A stretch of DNA of 64,000 bases from Sphingobacterium sp. R2 (lineage in GTDB: Bacteria; Bacteroidota; Bacteroidia; Sphingobacteriales; Sphingobacteriaceae). The translations under genes were made by a program, and so were the position numbers. The stretch spans positions 4,960,001 through 5,024,000 of the forward strand of contig NZ_CP142884.1 of assembly GCF_040760075.1 (NCBI RefSeq), read 5' to 3'. Position 1 is the stretch's first letter, and each line of letters begins with the position of its first letter. The notes beneath the pieces were generated by a model. The model saw nothing but the letters and a program-made list of their open reading frames with translations, was not told where the DNA came from and ran no database searches. Below, one piece after another: positions 18,551 through 28,270 of this stretch.

Positions 18551-21532
18551 TTAAAAATCCATATTGACGCTCAAGGAGAATGTTCTCGAGCGCGGGTAAA
18601 ACGAACTGTCAAATCCACTCGGAACCTCAGGGTCCATACCGCTATATTTGCTCACAATAAAAACATTTTGCGCTACTGCACCCACGCGTAAATTGGAAAT
18701 CTTGCCCACTTTGCCGAAAGTATAGTTCACGGAAAGATTTTCCATTCGAAGGAAGGAAGCATTTTCAACATAGTAATCTGAATAATACTGTCTAGTCTGA
18801 AATCCCGTATGCAAGTAATCCCGATGAAGGTTATTGATCGACGGATCTACATATTGAACGGTCTCCCACGCACTGAGGTTCATTTTTGTATTATTAAAGA
18901 CATAGTTCCCCAAATTTGCGCGTAAAGTAGTGGCTGCAGTCCATTTTTTGTACGTTAGCTGTGTATTGAAACCGAACAGCCATTTTGCGGCCGGGGATTG
19001 ATAGCGATACAGGTCTTTTTCATTGATCGCACCATCACCATTCAGATCAGCGTACACGCCTTCCAGCGGTTTTCCTGCCTCGTTGTACAATTGCTTGTAC
19101 ACATAAAACATGTAAGGTTGATATCCCGTTGTTAGGATCTGTATGCCACGGCCACTGACATTAGGACCGACGTACGTTCCAACCGCATTGGCATCCTGTA
19201 CCAAGGCTATATTGGTTACTTTTGTGTGTTGATTGGTTGCATTGATATTCACTTCCCAGCGCAAATTATCTTTCTGAATAGGGACAGTATTCAATTGAAA
19301 TTCGAAACCACTGCTTTCAACATTGCCGACGTTAATGGTTGCGTTCTGGTCAAAGTTTGTTCCTGCCGCCACAGGCACATTGGCCAGTAGATCATGTGTT
19401 TTTCTTGTATAATATTCAATTACACCAGATACCCTATTCTTCCAAAGTCCAAAATCCAGACCGTAGTTAAATGCTTTAGTTGTCTCCCAGCGTAAATCCC
19501 TGTTGTAGACCGATGGCCGATACACCAGATGATACTGATCGCCAAACCGATATTGGGCATAGGCGGTTCCCAAATTATAAACCGGCAAATACTCATAATT
19601 GCCGATACCTTCCTGCTGTCCTGTTATACCATAACTTGCACGGAGCTTCAAATCGTCCAAAAACGATATGCCTTTCATGAAAGATTCCTGTGAAAGACGC
19701 CATGCCAAGGCGATAGAAGGAAACGTTCCCCAGCGATTTTCTGGACTGAATCGTGATGTACCGTCCTTCCGGACCGTTGCTGTCAGTAAATAACGGCTAT
19801 CGTAATTGTAGTTGATCCGACCATACCAAGAGATCAGCGTATGGCGCTCGTCTGATGCGATAGCGGTAGAACGTATATCGCCTGCTTCATTATAGTACAC
19901 GATCGGTGGGCGCCCTGCACTCCAATATTGATAATCGTGGCCAGCAGTAATGTCGACTGTACTTTTTAAGTCTGCAAAGAACTTGTTATAATTTAGATAA
20001 CCCGTGAATAATTTATTTTTAAGGGTCTGTTCATAGCGGTCAAAAGCTCCTCCAATCGTAAAATTATTGGCTGCACTTGCGGGAATTAGATTTGATCCAT
20101 TCCCTTTAGCATAGTCATATCCGAGCGTTACGTGAGCTTTTAATTCGGGTAGCATATGAAACTTATAATCAAGATCAAGATTACCTACAGCTCGATTGAC
20201 TGTACTAAGGTGCTTCTCCTGACGAAGCAGGCCCAGTGGATTGAGATTTGCACCTGTTGCTGGAAGACCGGCATTATCGAGACTCTCGTAATAACCCCCG
20301 TAGGCATCTACCCCCGAATAAATTGGCTGCGTTGGATTAAAAGCCACAGCAGACCATATTGCTTCAGTATTGGCAAAACTGTTGTTATTTCGAGCTCCTT
20401 TAACATTCAGATTTAGCGCGAGGTGTTTGTCAAAAAATGTCGGATTTAGCACAAATGCTCCCGTCATACGCTCCGTCTTGTCGGTGCGCAAAGTTCCCTG
20501 TTGATTGTAATAGCCCGCAGAAGCTCGAAAAGGCAGGGCCTTACCGATCTTTCCCTGCAAACTTAAATTATTGTCCGTTCCTATGGCATCCTGAAAAACC
20601 TCAGAAAGCCAATCTGTCGAGGCATTACCCAATAGCGCTTTTTGCGCAGAAGTTCCTTTGCTATTGATCAGGTTGGCAAATTCATCGCGCGACATCATAT
20701 CAGCCACTCCCATCGCCTGTTGCATGGATACAATGGAGGAAAAAGAAAGCCGTAATGTATCCCCTTTTCCTTTCTTTGTCGTTATCAACAATACCCCATT
20801 TGATGCACGAGATCCATAAATCGCTGTGGAGGACGCATCTTTGAGTACTGTCATGCTTTCAATATCATTGGGATTGATCAGACTAAGAAAATTTCCACTG
20901 TTGCCGCTGATGCCGCCAGTTTCCAAAGGTACCCCGTCCAATACGATCAGTGGATCGTTGCTGGCACTCAATGAAGCTCCGCCACGAATACGTATGGTAC
21001 TGCCCGAGGAAGGCGAGCCACTGTTGGACATCACTTGGACGCCAGCCGTTTTTCCATTGATCAGCTGTTCGGGAGAACCAACCAACCCCGTATTAAAATC
21101 TTTGCTACCTACCGTGCTGACGGCACCCGTTAGATCCTTTTTTGTACTACTGCCATAACCTACGATGACCAGCTCTTCCAAAACATTTCCCGCCGATACC
21201 AACTTAATGTCTAAAGATGTTCCGGATACCGTCAAGGTTTGACTGGTATACCCCACTATCGAGAATGACAGTTGCGATTTGCCTCTCGGCAAAGAAATAC
21301 GATAAGTACCATCGTTGGCCGTAGAAGTCCCCACAGTGGTACCAGTCACCAACACCGTAACACCGGCCATCGGTTGCCCCTGTTCATTGCGGACTACCCC
21401 GCGGACATCCTGTTGTTGCATCAACCTGATCCATTTACTCTCCCCTTTCGTTGCCGCATAGAGCTGCGTTTCCCCAAGGCAGGACAGCAATGACAAGCTC
21501 AATAAACTTGTTTTAAATGCAAAACCTTTCAT
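18551..21532 (-). CDS. SusC/RagA family TonB-linked outer membrane protein (galactan locus)
   Basis: 993 residues with a signal peptide (about 1-27), a CarboxypepD_reg-like domain (about 43-118), the motif ELVIVGYG and a TonB plug (about 125-240, SMTVLKDASSTAIYGSRASNGVLLITTKKG), then a barrel ending in VNMDF. There is no STN domain, which fits control by the HTCS regulator of this locus and not by a sigma/FecR pair. It imports galactan oligosaccharides with SusD at the expense of TonB. The 109-base gap to the GH-A enzyme upstream leaves room for a promoter, but no clear -7 box is visible there. Confidence 0.95.
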   Translation of the reverse strand: MKGFAFKTSLLSLSLLSCLGETQLYAATKGESKWIRLMQQQDVRGVVRNEQGQPMAGVTVLVTGTTVGTSTANDGTYRISLPRGKSQLSFSIVGYTSQTLTVSGTSLDIKLVSAGNVLEELVIVGYGSSTKKDLTGAVSTVGSKDFNTGLVGSPEQLINGKTAGVQVMSNSGSPSSGSTIRIRGGASLSASNDPLIVLDGVPLETGGISGNSGNFLSLINPNDIESMTVLKDASSTAIYGSRASNGVLLITTKKGKGDTLRLSFSSIVSMQQAMGVADMMSRDEFANLINSKGTSAQKALLGNASTDWLSEVFQDAIGTDNNLSLQGKIGKALPFRASAGYYNQQGTLRTDKTERMTGAFVLNPTFFDKHLALNLNVKGARNNNSFANTEAIWSAVAFNPTQPIYSGVDAYGGYYESLDNAGLPATGANLNPLGLLRQEKHLSTVNRAVGNLDLDYKFHMLPELKAHVTLGYDYAKGNGSNLIPASAANNFTIGGAFDRYEQTLKNKLFTGYLNYNKFFADLKSTVDITAGHDYQYWSAGRPPIVYYNEAGDIRSTAIASDERHTLISWYGRINYNYDSRYLLTATVRKDGTSRFSPENRWGTFPSIALAWRLSQESFMKGISFLDDLKLRASYGITGQQEGIGNYEYLPVYNLGTAYAQYRFGDQYHLVYRPSVYNRDLRWETTKAFNYGLDFGLWKNRVSGVIEYYTRKTHDLLANVPVAAGTNFDQNATINVGNVESSGFEFQLNTVPIQKDNLRWEVNINATNQHTKVTNIALVQDANAVGTYVGPNVSGRGIQILTTGYQPYMFYVYKQLYNEAGKPLEGVYADLNGDGAINEKDLYRYQSPAAKWLFGFNTQLTYKKWTAATTLRANLGNYVFNNTKMNLSAWETVQYVDPSINNLHRDYLHTGFQTRQYYSDYYVENASFLRMENLSVNYTFGKVGKISNLRVGAVAQNVFIVSKYSGMDPEVPSGFDSSFYPRSRTFSLSVNMDF

Positions 21533-21641
21533 TTTTTTAGATTTATGTGTTTATAATTGTTTCTTTCCTTTAATGCAATTCCTCCACTATACTCACCTCA
21601 GCGCTCGATTCGGCCAATGGGGCAAATTGCTATTTTTTCCA

Positions 21642-24218
21642 CTATTCCAGCCATACCGCGGCTAGAGACAGCACGACGTCCGACATATTTTCGCCCGAGA
21701 TAATGAGCTTTTCGATAGCTCTTTTATCCAATTGATCGGAAACTACCGGTTTAAAAAACCGTTCAAGAAAAACGGGATAAGGGGCAGGCAGCAAAGCCGT
21801 CGGTACCAGCTGTAAATCTGCTAAATCGATGCAAATTAACCGTTCAGTAGCTGAAACAGCATCTATTTTTTTGACGTAGGTGTACCCTTTGTTTGTAACA
21901 AATCCTGCTTTTAGCGTCGGATTGCCACCAGTATGTTTTAAGAGTATACAAAGTGTTTTAACATGATCGAGCCCTCCTGGCCGACCAAGAATTTTTGTTC
22001 TGATATCTTTAAGCCAGAAATACTGCGCGCTCAAATCCTTCGCGTGAAAACTATACGTCCACAAAGGCAGCTTCCCTAAATCTTGCTGTTGCCATTCTGC
22101 AGTCATATAAGCGGTTTCTGGAATCGCGAAAGTTTCAAAAGTAGCGACCTTGGACAATGATTCAAACAGCGAAATTGGCGCATGTTGTTCATATAACCCA
22201 ACCGTCCAATAGCTATTGACGCGATAGTCCCAGTCAAGCGGAGCTCCAGCCTGATTGTCTGGATAAGTAAACTGCTTACCTCCAACAAACACCGTGGCCG
22301 TATATTTTAGCGCGTTGCCATTTAGCAAAGCTGCTGGAATATCCGCCTCATACCTATAACTATCTTTCGGGATCAGCTTGATGTAAGGATTATGCTCGTT
22401 CCAAAATGAGATCTGATCCGTCTGTAAAATAATCGAATCGGGTTGCTGTTCAAAGATGTAGCGGAACTCCAATTTGGCGCTACGCCCTTTTTCCAGTGCC
22501 TCGGGCTGCTGGTGTATTAGCAGAGCTTGTTTCAATGGCGCAGCTGCTGGCGCATAAAATTCACCCAGGCGTCCATTTTTCCAGGATGAAGAGGCTGTCC
22601 ATCTATTTTTTAGCTGCACATGCTTTCGCTTCAGCAGGTAAACGCCTGGTTCAACACTGAAGCTGGTTGTAGGCACTATACGATCTTCCACCACACCAGT
22701 TTTGTGCGACAGCTGCTGTACGGTGAACATCTCGCCAAGGTCAGGAATTTGAATATCGATCGCCTGAGACCGGTACAAGATATGTACCACCTCGCGGCTT
22801 GGCGACGGCTTGGCAAAAGGATCGGCAATTTTTTCTGCATCTGGCATTACCTCCAAACGCCATAAGCCTTCTTCCAAACGATCCAAAAAATAGGCGCCAG
22901 ATCCGCCATACTCCACTACAGGCGATGAACCATGGCCGGCAATATGCATCAATTGCTCTGGCTTCACGGGTTTGACCGCTGTATTATTCGTATAAAAATA
23001 TTTATCCGGTGCATTCATCATGGCGAGATCCTGATCATAGCACACCTCAAAATCGCCAAACGAAGTATTCTGCGGGTATGGATTAAATTTTTTATTCCTG
23101 GGGATTGTATAGGCCACCTCGGCAGCAATTAACGTACTCAATGCTTTTGCCGGTGTGTAGGCTAAATTGAGATAATGGGTCTGATATTCTGTATTGTAGG
23201 CTGCAATATCCATCGGATCGTAAGCAAATTGCGTGATCCATTGAAATCCAGCGGAACGAAATGTACGGCTCATCGCGGGATGCAGGTAGCTGTAGAGATT
23301 GTCTGCAGGATCATACTCGTATACTGCCTTTGCTTTATTGGTAAACCCTTTCAAGTTTGCAAAGGGGATGCGGTATTGATCAATGTATGGCAGAAAATTT
23401 CCCAAACGTTCTCTCCCTGCAACCAGTCCCACAGGATACCATTGATAGGTGGTTCCTTGGATATCAGCATTGAAATAAGCCTGCACATGATCCATATTAT
23501 GGCTGACATTATAGAAAATCGGCTTTTTATGACCACTTTTTTTTATAGCCTTAACCATCCGTGCAATATAGTTCGAAGTCGTTTGAACTGAACCTGTATG
23601 GCACGGCTCGTTATTAATTTCAAATCCAATAACGTAAGGATCTTCCTGATAAGCGTAGCCCGTATAAGGATTTACATGGCGAAGCAACTGGCTGATATAC
23701 TTTTCCTGTGCTGCAATTGCCTGTGGATTGGCATGGATTTGACACTTATCATAATGGTAGGTAAAGGCATCCGTATTTTCATTTTTTTCGGGATAACCAT
23801 TTCCAAAGTTCGTCATGCCGGTAATTAAAATCCGGATGCCACGCTCTTGCAGTTTGAAAAAGAGGTAGTCCAATAGATCCAGATGTTCATTGCTTATCAG
23901 GTTTCCATTTCTGTCCGAGATTTCCACATCCCAGATATGGATACGATAAGCATTATACCCCAAACGGGAAAAGTGGTAGACGTCCCGATCAATAGCCTGC
24001 TTACGGTCGATTCCTCTAGCCTGAAGTGCCCGAAAAGCATGGGCAAAAGGAACGGTATAATTGACCCCATAAAATGAGGCCTCAGCCCTAGTGTCGGACC
24101 AGCGCATCACGCCTTCGCGATCAACAAAGACCGTAGGAACATTTTTATTGGCCTTAACCTGTGCATAGGTATTGGCGTACCCCAAAAGAGCAAGGCAGCA
24201 TAAAATAATTACACGCAT
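21642..24218 (-). CDS. Clan GH-A glycoside hydrolase, probable GH147-like exo-beta-1,4-galactosidase
   Basis: 858 residues with a signal peptide (about 1-19). Residues about 45-340 form a clan GH-A TIM barrel: YGVNYTVP, NAYRIHIWDVEI, acid/base E204 in FEINNEP, and candidate nucleophile E301 in AVYEYDPAD. The remaining 500 residues are beta-rich modules. The length, the clan and the position in a galactan locus with GH53 and GH2 fit GH147, a beta-galactosidase family described from Bacteroides galactan loci; GH5-like or a new family are the alternatives because the family cannot be settled by eye. It has its own -7 element upstream (24258-24265), so it may start a transcript separate from the HTCS gene. 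Confidence 0.72.
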   Translation of the reverse strand: MRVIILCCLALLGYANTYAQVKANKNVPTVFVDREGVMRWSDTRAEASFYGVNYTVPFAHAFRALQARGIDRKQAIDRDVYHFSRLGYNAYRIHIWDVEISDRNGNLISNEHLDLLDYLFFKLQERGIRILITGMTNFGNGYPEKNENTDAFTYHYDKCQIHANPQAIAAQEKYISQLLRHVNPYTGYAYQEDPYVIGFEINNEPCHTGSVQTTSNYIARMVKAIKKSGHKKPIFYNVSHNMDHVQAYFNADIQGTTYQWYPVGLVAGRERLGNFLPYIDQYRIPFANLKGFTNKAKAVYEYDPADNLYSYLHPAMSRTFRSAGFQWITQFAYDPMDIAAYNTEYQTHYLNLAYTPAKALSTLIAAEVAYTIPRNKKFNPYPQNTSFGDFEVCYDQDLAMMNAPDKYFYTNNTAVKPVKPEQLMHIAGHGSSPVVEYGGSGAYFLDRLEEGLWRLEVMPDAEKIADPFAKPSPSREVVHILYRSQAIDIQIPDLGEMFTVQQLSHKTGVVEDRIVPTTSFSVEPGVYLLKRKHVQLKNRWTASSSWKNGRLGEFYAPAAAPLKQALLIHQQPEALEKGRSAKLEFRYIFEQQPDSIILQTDQISFWNEHNPYIKLIPKDSYRYEADIPAALLNGNALKYTATVFVGGKQFTYPDNQAGAPLDWDYRVNSYWTVGLYEQHAPISLFESLSKVATFETFAIPETAYMTAEWQQQDLGKLPLWTYSFHAKDLSAQYFWLKDIRTKILGRPGGLDHVKTLCILLKHTGGNPTLKAGFVTNKGYTYVKKIDAVSATERLICIDLADLQLVPTALLPAPYPVFLERFFKPVVSDQLDKRAIEKLIISGENMSDVVLSLAAVWLE

Positions 24219-24257
24219 GGATTGTATCGATTTATAATTTTTTGGTTATTACGCTTA

Positions 24258-24265
24258 CAAACCTA
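24258..24265 (-). promoter_or_regulatory. Candidate -7 element for the galactan operon
   Basis: The minus strand reads TAGGTTTG, a full match to the Bacteroidetes TAnnTTTG box, 39 bases before the start of the GH-A enzyme gene. No TTG is found at the expected distance upstream, as is usual where an activator such as an HTCS is needed. Confidence 0.4.
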
Positions 24266-24367
24266 TCAAATCGCATTATTTTTTAAGGCCACATATCGGA
24301 CAAAGAACAACACAAATTGGACATCTCCACATCTCTAACCTAATATACAGTGCTGATCAACAGTACT

Positions 24368-27300
24368 TTACGAATAAGACTCCATATAAACCTTTGGTGA
24401 CATACCAAATTCCGACTGAAAGCACTTTGAGAAATAGGACGAATTGGAGAATCCGACCATATACATCACTTCGGCTACAGTAAACTTCTTTTGCTGTAGC
24501 AACAGGGCGGCTTTTTTAATGCGGATACTGCGAATATATTCCACAGGAGTATATCCCGTGAGCTGCTTCATTTTTCGGTAGAGTTGCCTTGCCGCTACAT
24601 CAGTGAGCTCGCTGAGCCGCTGCACGGAGAATTCCGAATCATCCATATTTTCTTCAATCAACTGCGTTACTTTGGTCAGGAATTTTTCATCCGGTGAATG
24701 TACTGCAACTGGTTCTGCTGGTTGACTGATTTGATCGATACGCACTTGAGCGACAATCTTATTTTTCCTTTCCAGAAGCTGCTGTAGCTGAATTTGCAGC
24801 AAATGCAGATCGAAAGGCTTCGATATATAAGCATCTATGCCCACAGCTACCCACTCGCGTTTGATGATCTCATCGCTTTGCGCAGTTAACAAAATGACGG
24901 GGATTGTCGCTGTCAATGTATTTTGGCGCAGTTTTTTGACCATTTCTATGCCTCCCATATTAGGCATCATGGCATCGGTAATAATACCATCCGGCACAAA
25001 GCTATGCCCATCAATCAACCGTAATGCCTCGCTTCCGTCACCAACGATACTGCAATCATAATTTGTCTGCAGGGTATTTCTTAAAAAATCAGCAAGCTCG
25101 GCATTATCTTCGACGATTAATATTTTGTTTCTGGTTGTGGTGTCGCTATCAGCGGCGGGATTCTTGCTGTTTATACGATCCTGCTTCCAGTTAAGTGTTG
25201 CAGTTGTGCCCTTTTGGTCGCTCGTTAGCGCAACGTCCCAGCCTAATTGTTCACAATAACTTTTGACTAAGTAAAGGCCTACTCCCGTTCCCTGTACTTC
25301 ATTGACCTCCTTTAAAGAAGAGCGATAAAATTTACTGAATATATACGGAAAATCTTCAGAAGTGATGCCAATTCCGGTATCTCGAACGATCAGCTTTATG
25401 TCGTCACCATTTACTTCCAGCCGCAGGTTCACGCTACCCTCAGGTCGATTATACTTACATGCGTTGGCGATGAGGTTGTTGACAATCGATCCTAATTTGG
25501 CAACATCCGTCTGTATAAAAACGCTCTCTACAGTTGTGGAGAATTCAATATGGATATTCTTGTATTCAGGCACTTGCTGCCATTCAGCTATGAGCTGTGT
25601 ACAATAATCGACCAGATCAATTTGAGAATTCAGCAATCCCTGTAAAGGCATTTGCTGCTGCTCCACCTGATCAAAAGTCATCAATTCCTGAATAAGCTGA
25701 CTAATTTTTAAGGCATTTCGATGTACGCCATCTAACTGTTTCTTTTTATCGCTATTCTTGGTCTGCCGCATCATTTGGCTCACGGGAGCCAAGATCAGAC
25801 TTAAGGGTGTTTTCAGCTCATGCGATACAGCAGTTAGAAAATCCATTTTCATCTTAGTGAGCTCCTGAACTTTACGGCGCTCGCGTCTCTCCCATTTCAG
25901 CGTACTGCGTACCCTGAAAAAGTTGATCATCCAGAAGATCAAGAAACCAGCAATGAGTATATAAAGACTTTTGGCCCAATAGGTCGCATACCAAGGGTAA
26001 CGTATTGTAATCGGATAGGTATAGATTTCAGAAACTACATGCCCAGCAATATCCACCCTTGCCAACTGAAGATCGTAGCTTCCAGAATTTAAGTTTGACA
26101 GTAACACCTTATTATCCCCGCGTTCCATTGGAATCCAGGTTTCATTTTTACCTTTAAACGAATAGGCAAGGCGATAGCCGAGATGATTTCCATAATCCAG
26201 GTCGGAAAACTCCAGCCGCAGGTTGTTCTGATCATGCGCTAACGTGATTTCGTTTCGGTAGCGCAAACCATAATCATAACTACCAAATCTTTTATTATTG
26301 ACATACATTGCGGTGAGTACAATCTTTTTCGAGCGTTCTACGTCCACTTCCTCCTTTTGTGCAGGCAACAAAACTATTTCATCAACGCCACCCAAGATGA
26401 CCTCCCCTCGCTCCGTATCGTAGTACATCGAAGATACACGCTGTCCATACCGCAATAATTCGGCTTTTAAACTTTGCTTATTAATCTGCCAGACGCCAGC
26501 ACTCGTTGCTACCCAGATATAGGCATTGACTTCAGCCATAGCGGTCACTTCACCCTTACCAACAGGATCAAAACGAATCAATGTGTTTTTTCCATCCGCG
26601 GCAATTCTTCGCAACTCGCCATGTTCTCCGACCCACACCGTATGCTGTTTATCCCGCAGCATAAAGGTGGCGCGATCTAATGGGTGGCCCGCACTATCCT
26701 TAAGATCCCTGATCCTCCCGGTAGCCACATCAATGCTGCTGATTCCTTTGTTATAGAAAAGTGCCAAGATTTCTCCCCTTCCATTGTCGACAATCTGATT
26801 GGCAAAATCTTCTAAGAGGCCATCCTCTTTGCTGAAATTTCGGTTTGCCACCACCGAACCCGTAGCTTCCAAGAGCCTATCTCTGTTGACCACAAATATA
26901 CCGCCCATATAGGAGGCTATCCACAGATTACCTTGTCCATCTTCCAGCATATTATAGGACCATTTCGCATTCCGTTTGCCGGTTGCATCGATAATCGTCA
27001 GGTTTTTAAACTGCTTGGTCCGCGCGTCGAACACATCAACTCCACCATCGGAAGCAATCCAGACCAATCCCGCATGATCTTGATAGATATCGCGGATACG
27101 GTTGTGGGTCAGCCGATAGGTTTCAGCATCCATCCGATACCAATTGCTTTCAGCATTTCTATCGCCCAATCCATGTACCCGAATCAAACCATTGTCGCCC
27201 CCCAGCCAATACCAACCGTTACGGTCCTTAGCAATTTTATAAAAACGGTTACCGTCGTTACTTGCTGTCAATTGATATATTGGCAGTGTTTTTTCTACCT

Positions 27301-28270
27301 TGCGATTAGACCACAATGAAAAACCAAAATCCGTACCTAACCAAATATTTCCCGCTCGGTCTTTAAAAATACTCCATATGATATTGTTGGCTAGCGAGTT
27401 TCTATTACGGGAATCATGTTTGATCCGCTTCACGATCTGCTCCTTCAGCTGATAAGTAAAAAGACCGTCGTCGGTCCCGACCAATAAAGTGTTGGAATCT
27501 TTCGAGGCCATCGCCTTGATAGGATGGTTCTGTAATACAGGAGTTTTACGAAGCACATGTTTTTTAGCATCATACAAGTATAGCCCGTATTCCGTCCCAA
27601 TAAACGTTTTGCTTAACTCCGGAACAGAAAATATGGAATTTACAAATTGGTTGCTTCCATTTTTATAATCGGGCAGTGTTAAGGCAACAATTTTTTTATG
27701 GACTGCATCTAACTCAAAAAGTCCATTATACGTGCCTATCAAGATGCTATCGTCTATCTTATCAAGTGCGTAAACGGCAGATCTGGCTTTATTCGCGGGA
27801 AATGATTTGGTATAGTCGACAAGTTTATGCGTCTTGATATCATAGCAGTACAAACCACCAATGGAACCGATCCACAATGTATTGCCCACGACCAATAGTG
27901 ATCTGACATCAGAAGGGCCTCCTGAAGGGAAAGGATCGAAACGGTCTAACTGGTAATTATAGAGTAGCACGCCTTGTCCCGTACCCAACGCAAAATGCTT
28001 ATCATCGACCATTTCAATACAGTATACAAAGGTCTGAAAAGGATCTTTAGTCCCCGTAAGTGGCTGCAGCGCATAGCCATCATAATTAAATAGGCCATTG
28101 TTACTTCCTAGCCATAACATTCCCAAACTATCTTGCGCAAATGAATGTACGGTATTTGCGTTCGTACCCAAAGAAATATTTCGGAAAGACGGATAATCCA
28201 GCGATTGTCCAACAACCGAAGTACTGATTAAGGAACAAAAAAATAAACAATAGAAATAAAAAGATTGCAT
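24368..28270 (-). CDS. Hybrid two-component system regulator (HTCS) of the galactan locus
   Basis: 1300 residues: signal peptide (about 1-21), two seven-bladed propellers of Reg_prop repeats (about 25-690, many LWLGSNNGLF-type repeats), a Y_Y_Y domain (about 695-760), one membrane helix (about 765-790), HisKA with H817 in VSHELKTP, HATPase_c (NACKYN, DTGIGIT, GTGVGLYLVKSY), a receiver domain with D1099 in TDAMMPN and K in SKPFD, and a C-terminal AraC-type helix-turn-helix (about 1200-1300, ending FQSEFGMSPKVYMES). The periplasmic sensor should bind a galacto-oligosaccharide and the AraC part activate the genes to its left. All phosphotransfer residues are present. Confidence 0.96.
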   Translation of the reverse strand: MQSFYFYCLFFCSLISTSVVGQSLDYPSFRNISLGTNANTVHSFAQDSLGMLWLGSNNGLFNYDGYALQPLTGTKDPFQTFVYCIEMVDDKHFALGTGQGVLLYNYQLDRFDPFPSGGPSDVRSLLVVGNTLWIGSIGGLYCYDIKTHKLVDYTKSFPANKARSAVYALDKIDDSILIGTYNGLFELDAVHKKIVALTLPDYKNGSNQFVNSIFSVPELSKTFIGTEYGLYLYDAKKHVLRKTPVLQNHPIKAMASKDSNTLLVGTDDGLFTYQLKEQIVKRIKHDSRNRNSLANNIIWSIFKDRAGNIWLGTDFGFSLWSNRKVEKTLPIYQLTASNDGNRFYKIAKDRNGWYWLGGDNGLIRVHGLGDRNAESNWYRMDAETYRLTHNRIRDIYQDHAGLVWIASDGGVDVFDARTKQFKNLTIIDATGKRNAKWSYNMLEDGQGNLWIASYMGGIFVVNRDRLLEATGSVVANRNFSKEDGLLEDFANQIVDNGRGEILALFYNKGISSIDVATGRIRDLKDSAGHPLDRATFMLRDKQHTVWVGEHGELRRIAADGKNTLIRFDPVGKGEVTAMAEVNAYIWVATSAGVWQINKQSLKAELLRYGQRVSSMYYDTERGEVILGGVDEIVLLPAQKEEVDVERSKKIVLTAMYVNNKRFGSYDYGLRYRNEITLAHDQNNLRLEFSDLDYGNHLGYRLAYSFKGKNETWIPMERGDNKVLLSNLNSGSYDLQLARVDIAGHVVSEIYTYPITIRYPWYATYWAKSLYILIAGFLIFWMINFFRVRSTLKWERRERRKVQELTKMKMDFLTAVSHELKTPLSLILAPVSQMMRQTKNSDKKKQLDGVHRNALKISQLIQELMTFDQVEQQQMPLQGLLNSQIDLVDYCTQLIAEWQQVPEYKNIHIEFSTTVESVFIQTDVAKLGSIVNNLIANACKYNRPEGSVNLRLEVNGDDIKLIVRDTGIGITSEDFPYIFSKFYRSSLKEVNEVQGTGVGLYLVKSYCEQLGWDVALTSDQKGTTATLNWKQDRINSKNPAADSDTTTRNKILIVEDNAELADFLRNTLQTNYDCSIVGDGSEALRLIDGHSFVPDGIITDAMMPNMGGIEMVKKLRQNTLTATIPVILLTAQSDEIIKREWVAVGIDAYISKPFDLHLLQIQLQQLLERKNKIVAQVRIDQISQPAEPVAVHSPDEKFLTKVTQLIEENMDDSEFSVQRLSELTDVAARQLYRKMKQLTGYTPVEYIRSIRIKKAALLLQQKKFTVAEVMYMVGFSNSSYFSKCFQSEFGMSPKVYMESYS

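Noticed and set aside
23175..23591. 138-codon plus-strand open frame
   Set aside because: Antisense inside the GH-A enzyme gene, across its catalytic barrel.
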